Below are positions 15,929 to 17,927 of a stretch of DNA of 17,927 nt, piece by piece. Made by a program: the position numbers and the translations under genes. Each line of letters begins with the position of its first letter. Position 1 is the first letter of the stretch. The stretch lies in contig DATEQV010000548.1 in assembly GCA_035272265.1 (NCBI GenBank), positions 1 to 17,927 on the forward strand. Reading direction: 5' to 3'. The notes beneath the pieces are model-generated. The model saw nothing but the letters and a program-made list of their open reading frames with translations. It was not told the origin of the DNA and made no database searches. Source of the DNA: Acidisphaera sp035272265. GTDB taxonomy: Bacteria > Pseudomonadota > Alphaproteobacteria > Acetobacterales > Acetobacteraceae.

Positions 15929-16939
15929 TCATGCGTTCGGCAGCCAGCCGAACGCGACCATCGCGCCCGACGTCAGCACCAGCCACAGCAGCGACAGCGG
16001 CAGGAACACCTTCCAGCCCAGCCGCATCAGCTGGTCGTAGCGGTAGCGCGGGAACGTCGCGCGCACCCAGATGAAGACGAACAGCGCCAGGAACACCTTC
16101 AGCAGGAACCACACCAGGCCGGGGATCCAGGTGAACGGCGCGACCGCCACCGGCGGCAGCCAGCCGCCGAGGAACAGGATCGTCACCATCGCACTCTGCA
16201 GGATCATGTTCGCGTATTCGCCGAGGAAGAACAGGCCGAACGCGATGCCGCTGTACTCGACGTGAAAGCCCGCGACGATCTCGCTCTCGCCCTCGGCGAG
16301 GTCGAACGGCGCGCGGTTCGTCTCCGCGAGCGCGGAGATGAAATACACGATGAACATCGGGAACAGCGGGATGAAAAACCACAGGTTCCGCTGTGCCAGC
16401 ACGATGTCATTGAGGTTCAGCGAGCCCACGCACACCAGCACGGTGACCAGCACGAAGCCCATCGAGACCTCGTAGCTGACCATCTGCGCGGCGGATCGCA
16501 GCGCGCCGAGGAAGGCGTATTTCGAGTTGCTCGCCCAGCCGGCGATGATGACGCCATACACGCCGAGCGAGCTGATCGCGAACAGGTACAAGACGCCGAC
16601 GTTGATGTTGGCGATCGCCCAGCCGTCGCTGACCGGGATCACCGCCCAGGCGATCAGCGCCAACACCATCGTCAGCATCGGCGCGATGAAGAACAGGCCG
16701 CGATTGGCGCCGGCCGGGATGATGATCTCCTTCGCCACCATTTTCAGCGCGTCGGCGAACACCTGCAGCGAGCCGAACGGGCCGACCACGTTCGGCCCCC
16801 GGCGCAGCTGCATCGCCGCCATCACGCGGCGCTCGGCGATGGTCAGGTAGGCGACGCCGAGCAGCAGCGGCACCAGCAGCAGCAGGATCTCGCCGACGAC
16901 GAGGATGAGCTGGCCCAGGTCGGTGCTCCAGAACCCCAT
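15929..16939 (-). CDS. nuoH: NADH-quinone oxidoreductase subunit H
   Basis: A membrane subunit forming much of the quinone-binding chamber at the junction of the two arms of complex I; 336 residues, usual length, eight predicted helices. Visible: [20 protein letters not shown] (31-50), [20 protein letters not shown] (135-154) with SYEVSMG next, the quinone-site loop [16 protein letters not shown] (205-220) with [11 protein letters not shown] next, and [18 protein letters not shown] near the end. The frame is open upstream into nuoG; ATG 16939 is chosen for the N-terminus [15 protein letters not shown] and lies four bases after the nuoG stop. Confidence 0.96.
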   Translation of the reverse strand: MGFWSTDLGQLILVVGEILLLLVPLLLGVAYLTIAERRVMAAMQLRRGPNVVGPFGSLQVFADALKMVAKEIIIPAGANRGLFFIAPMLTMVLALIAWAVIPVSDGWAIANINVGVLYLFAISSLGVYGVIIAGWASNSKYAFLGALRSAAQMVSYEVSMGFVLVTVLVCVGSLNLNDIVLAQRNLWFFIPLFPMFIVYFISALAETNRAPFDLAEGESEIVAGFHVEYSGIAFGLFFLGEYANMILQSAMVTILFLGGWLPPVAVAPFTWIPGLVWFLLKVFLALFVFIWVRATFPRYRYDQLMRLGWKVFLPLSLLWLVLTSGAMVAFGWLPNA

Positions 16940-16943
16940 CGCC

Positions 16944-17927
16944 CTACTCCGCCGCCTGCAGCAGCGGGGTCGCGGCGTTGACGCGGCTGCATTCCGCCAT
17001 CGTCGGACTCGCGCGGCTGATCGGGTCGGTCTGGTAGTAGTTCGCGACCGGCGAGACGAACGGCGCGTCGCCGAGTGCGGCGGGATCGCCGGCCGGGCCG
17101 GTGTGGTCGGTGCAGCCGAAGCGCGGCAGGTGGTTGATGCGGGCGAACGACGGATGCGCCTGCACCAGCCGCTCGCGCAGCGTGGCGATGGTGTCGTACG
17201 GCAACGTCTTGCCGACGACGGCGCTGAACGCGCGCAGGATGGCCCAGTCCTCCTTCGCGTCGCCCGGCGGCGAGACCGACAGGTACCCGCGCTGCACGCG
17301 GCCTTCGGTGTTGACGTAGGTGCCGTTCTTCTCGGTGTAGGCCGCACCCGGCAGGATCACGTCGGCACGCGACGCACCCCGGTCGCCATGGTGGCCCTGA
17401 TAGACCACGAAGGTTTCGGCGCCGATACTCGCGATGTCGAACTCGTCGGCGCCGAGCAGCCACAGCAGATCCACGCTGCCCATCATCGCGTCCAGGCCCT
17501 TGCCGCCGGGGCCGGGCAGGAAGCCCGCGAACATGCCGCCGACGCGCGCGGCCGCGGTGTGCAGCACGTTGAAGCCGTGCCACTCGCCGCTCAGCGCGCC
17601 GACCGACGCGGCGAGCGCCCAGGCGGCGGCCAGCACCGCCGCACCGTCGGGACGCGCGAGCGCGCCCTGGCCGACGACGATCATCGGCAGCTTGGCGTCG
17701 CGCAGCGTGCCGACGAACGCGCCCTGACCGTCCACCAGCGCGCGCAACGCCGACGGCGTGCCCCCGAGCTGCGCGACCGGGTAGGTCAGGTCGTGCGCCT
17801 CGCCAATCACGCCGATCGGGATTGCACCGCCGTTCAGCCAGCGCTTGCGGATGCGCGCGTTGATCAGCGGCGCCTCGCGGCGGGGATTGGTGCCGACCAG
17901 CAGGATCGCGTCGGCCTCGTCGATGCC
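16944..17927 (-). CDS. nuoG: NADH-quinone oxidoreductase subunit G (C-terminal part, cut by window edge)
   Basis: The 3' end of the large iron-sulfur subunit of complex I; 327 residues are visible and the frame runs to the right edge. The N-terminal ferredoxin-like and Fe-S domains lie outside the window. The visible part is the molybdopterin-oxidoreductase-like domain: [20 protein letters not shown] at the edge, [23 protein letters not shown], and the characteristic [20 protein letters not shown] followed by [16 protein letters not shown] at 17810 is an internal Val, not a start. This domain has lost its cofactor in complex I and is structural. The TAG stop is four bases before nuoH. Confidence 0.95.
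   Translation of the reverse strand, partial: GIDEADAILLVGTNPRREAPLINARIRKRWLNGGAIPIGVIGEAHDLTYPVAQLGGTPSALRALVDGQGAFVGTLRDAKLPMIVVGQGALARPDGAAVLAAAWALAASVGALSGEWHGFNVLHTAAARVGGMFAGFLPGPGGKGLDAMMGSVDLLWLLGADEFDIASIGAETFVVYQGHHGDRGASRADVILPGAAYTEKNGTYVNTEGRVQRGYLSVSPPGDAKEDWAILRAFSAVVGKTLPYDTIATLRERLVQAHPSFARINHLPRFGCTDHTGPAGDPAALGDAPFVSPVANYYQTDPISRASPTMAECSRVNAATPLLQAAE

Noticed and set aside
17808..17810. GTG as the start of a shorter gene at the right edge
   Set aside because: The codons upstream to the edge continue the NuoG sequence, so this is an internal valine.

Overview
This window is GC-rich chromosomal DNA that looks alphaproteobacterial. The evidence is a complex I operon running straight into coaX, RNase J and a DUF1467 membrane protein, followed on the same strand by a short proline-tRNA ligase without an editing domain and a single LolC/E-type permease with LolD. 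This chain is typical of Sphingomonadales and Rhodospirillales; the sequence alone does not decide the order or genus. No rRNA, tRNA, CRISPR array or transposase was seen.

Layout, read from the right edge on the minus strand: nuoG (3' part only), nuoH, nuoI, nuoJ, nuoK, nuoL, nuoM, nuoN, coaX, rnj and a DUF1467 gene. The gaps in this run are 28 bases or less, and several stop and start codons overlap, so it is very probably one transcription unit (17927 to 6763). It encodes the membrane arm and part of the peripheral arm of NADH:quinone oxidoreductase, then CoA synthesis and RNA decay enzymes. birA, which I recall between nuoN and coaX in many relatives, is absent. A gene-free stretch follows (about 6435-6762). 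It holds a strong 16-bp hairpin, a CU-rich single-stranded segment and an intrinsic terminator, all read on the minus strand, which together suggest a small RNA or a structured 3' UTR.

Next come an acyltransferase-3 membrane gene without a clear start codon, proS, a 104-base near-palindromic repeat, and the overlapping pair lolC-lolD for lipoprotein release from the inner membrane.

The left 1.9 kb is the accessory part. A plus-strand gene for a small periplasmic molybdopterin-domain protein enters from the left edge. It is followed by a frameshifted, internally deleted copy of lolD, an unrecognised minus-strand gene, a pair of matching 19-bp dyads, an XRE-type regulator, and then what looks like a remnant of the molybdopterin gene's 3' end beside the intact lolD. 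The regulator module therefore sits between two copies of the same molybdopterin/lolD convergent junction. This implies insertion by recombination at that junction. The regulator with its paired operator-like dyads, and the candidate small RNA, are the parts most worth following up. I saw no clear new defence or mobile system.
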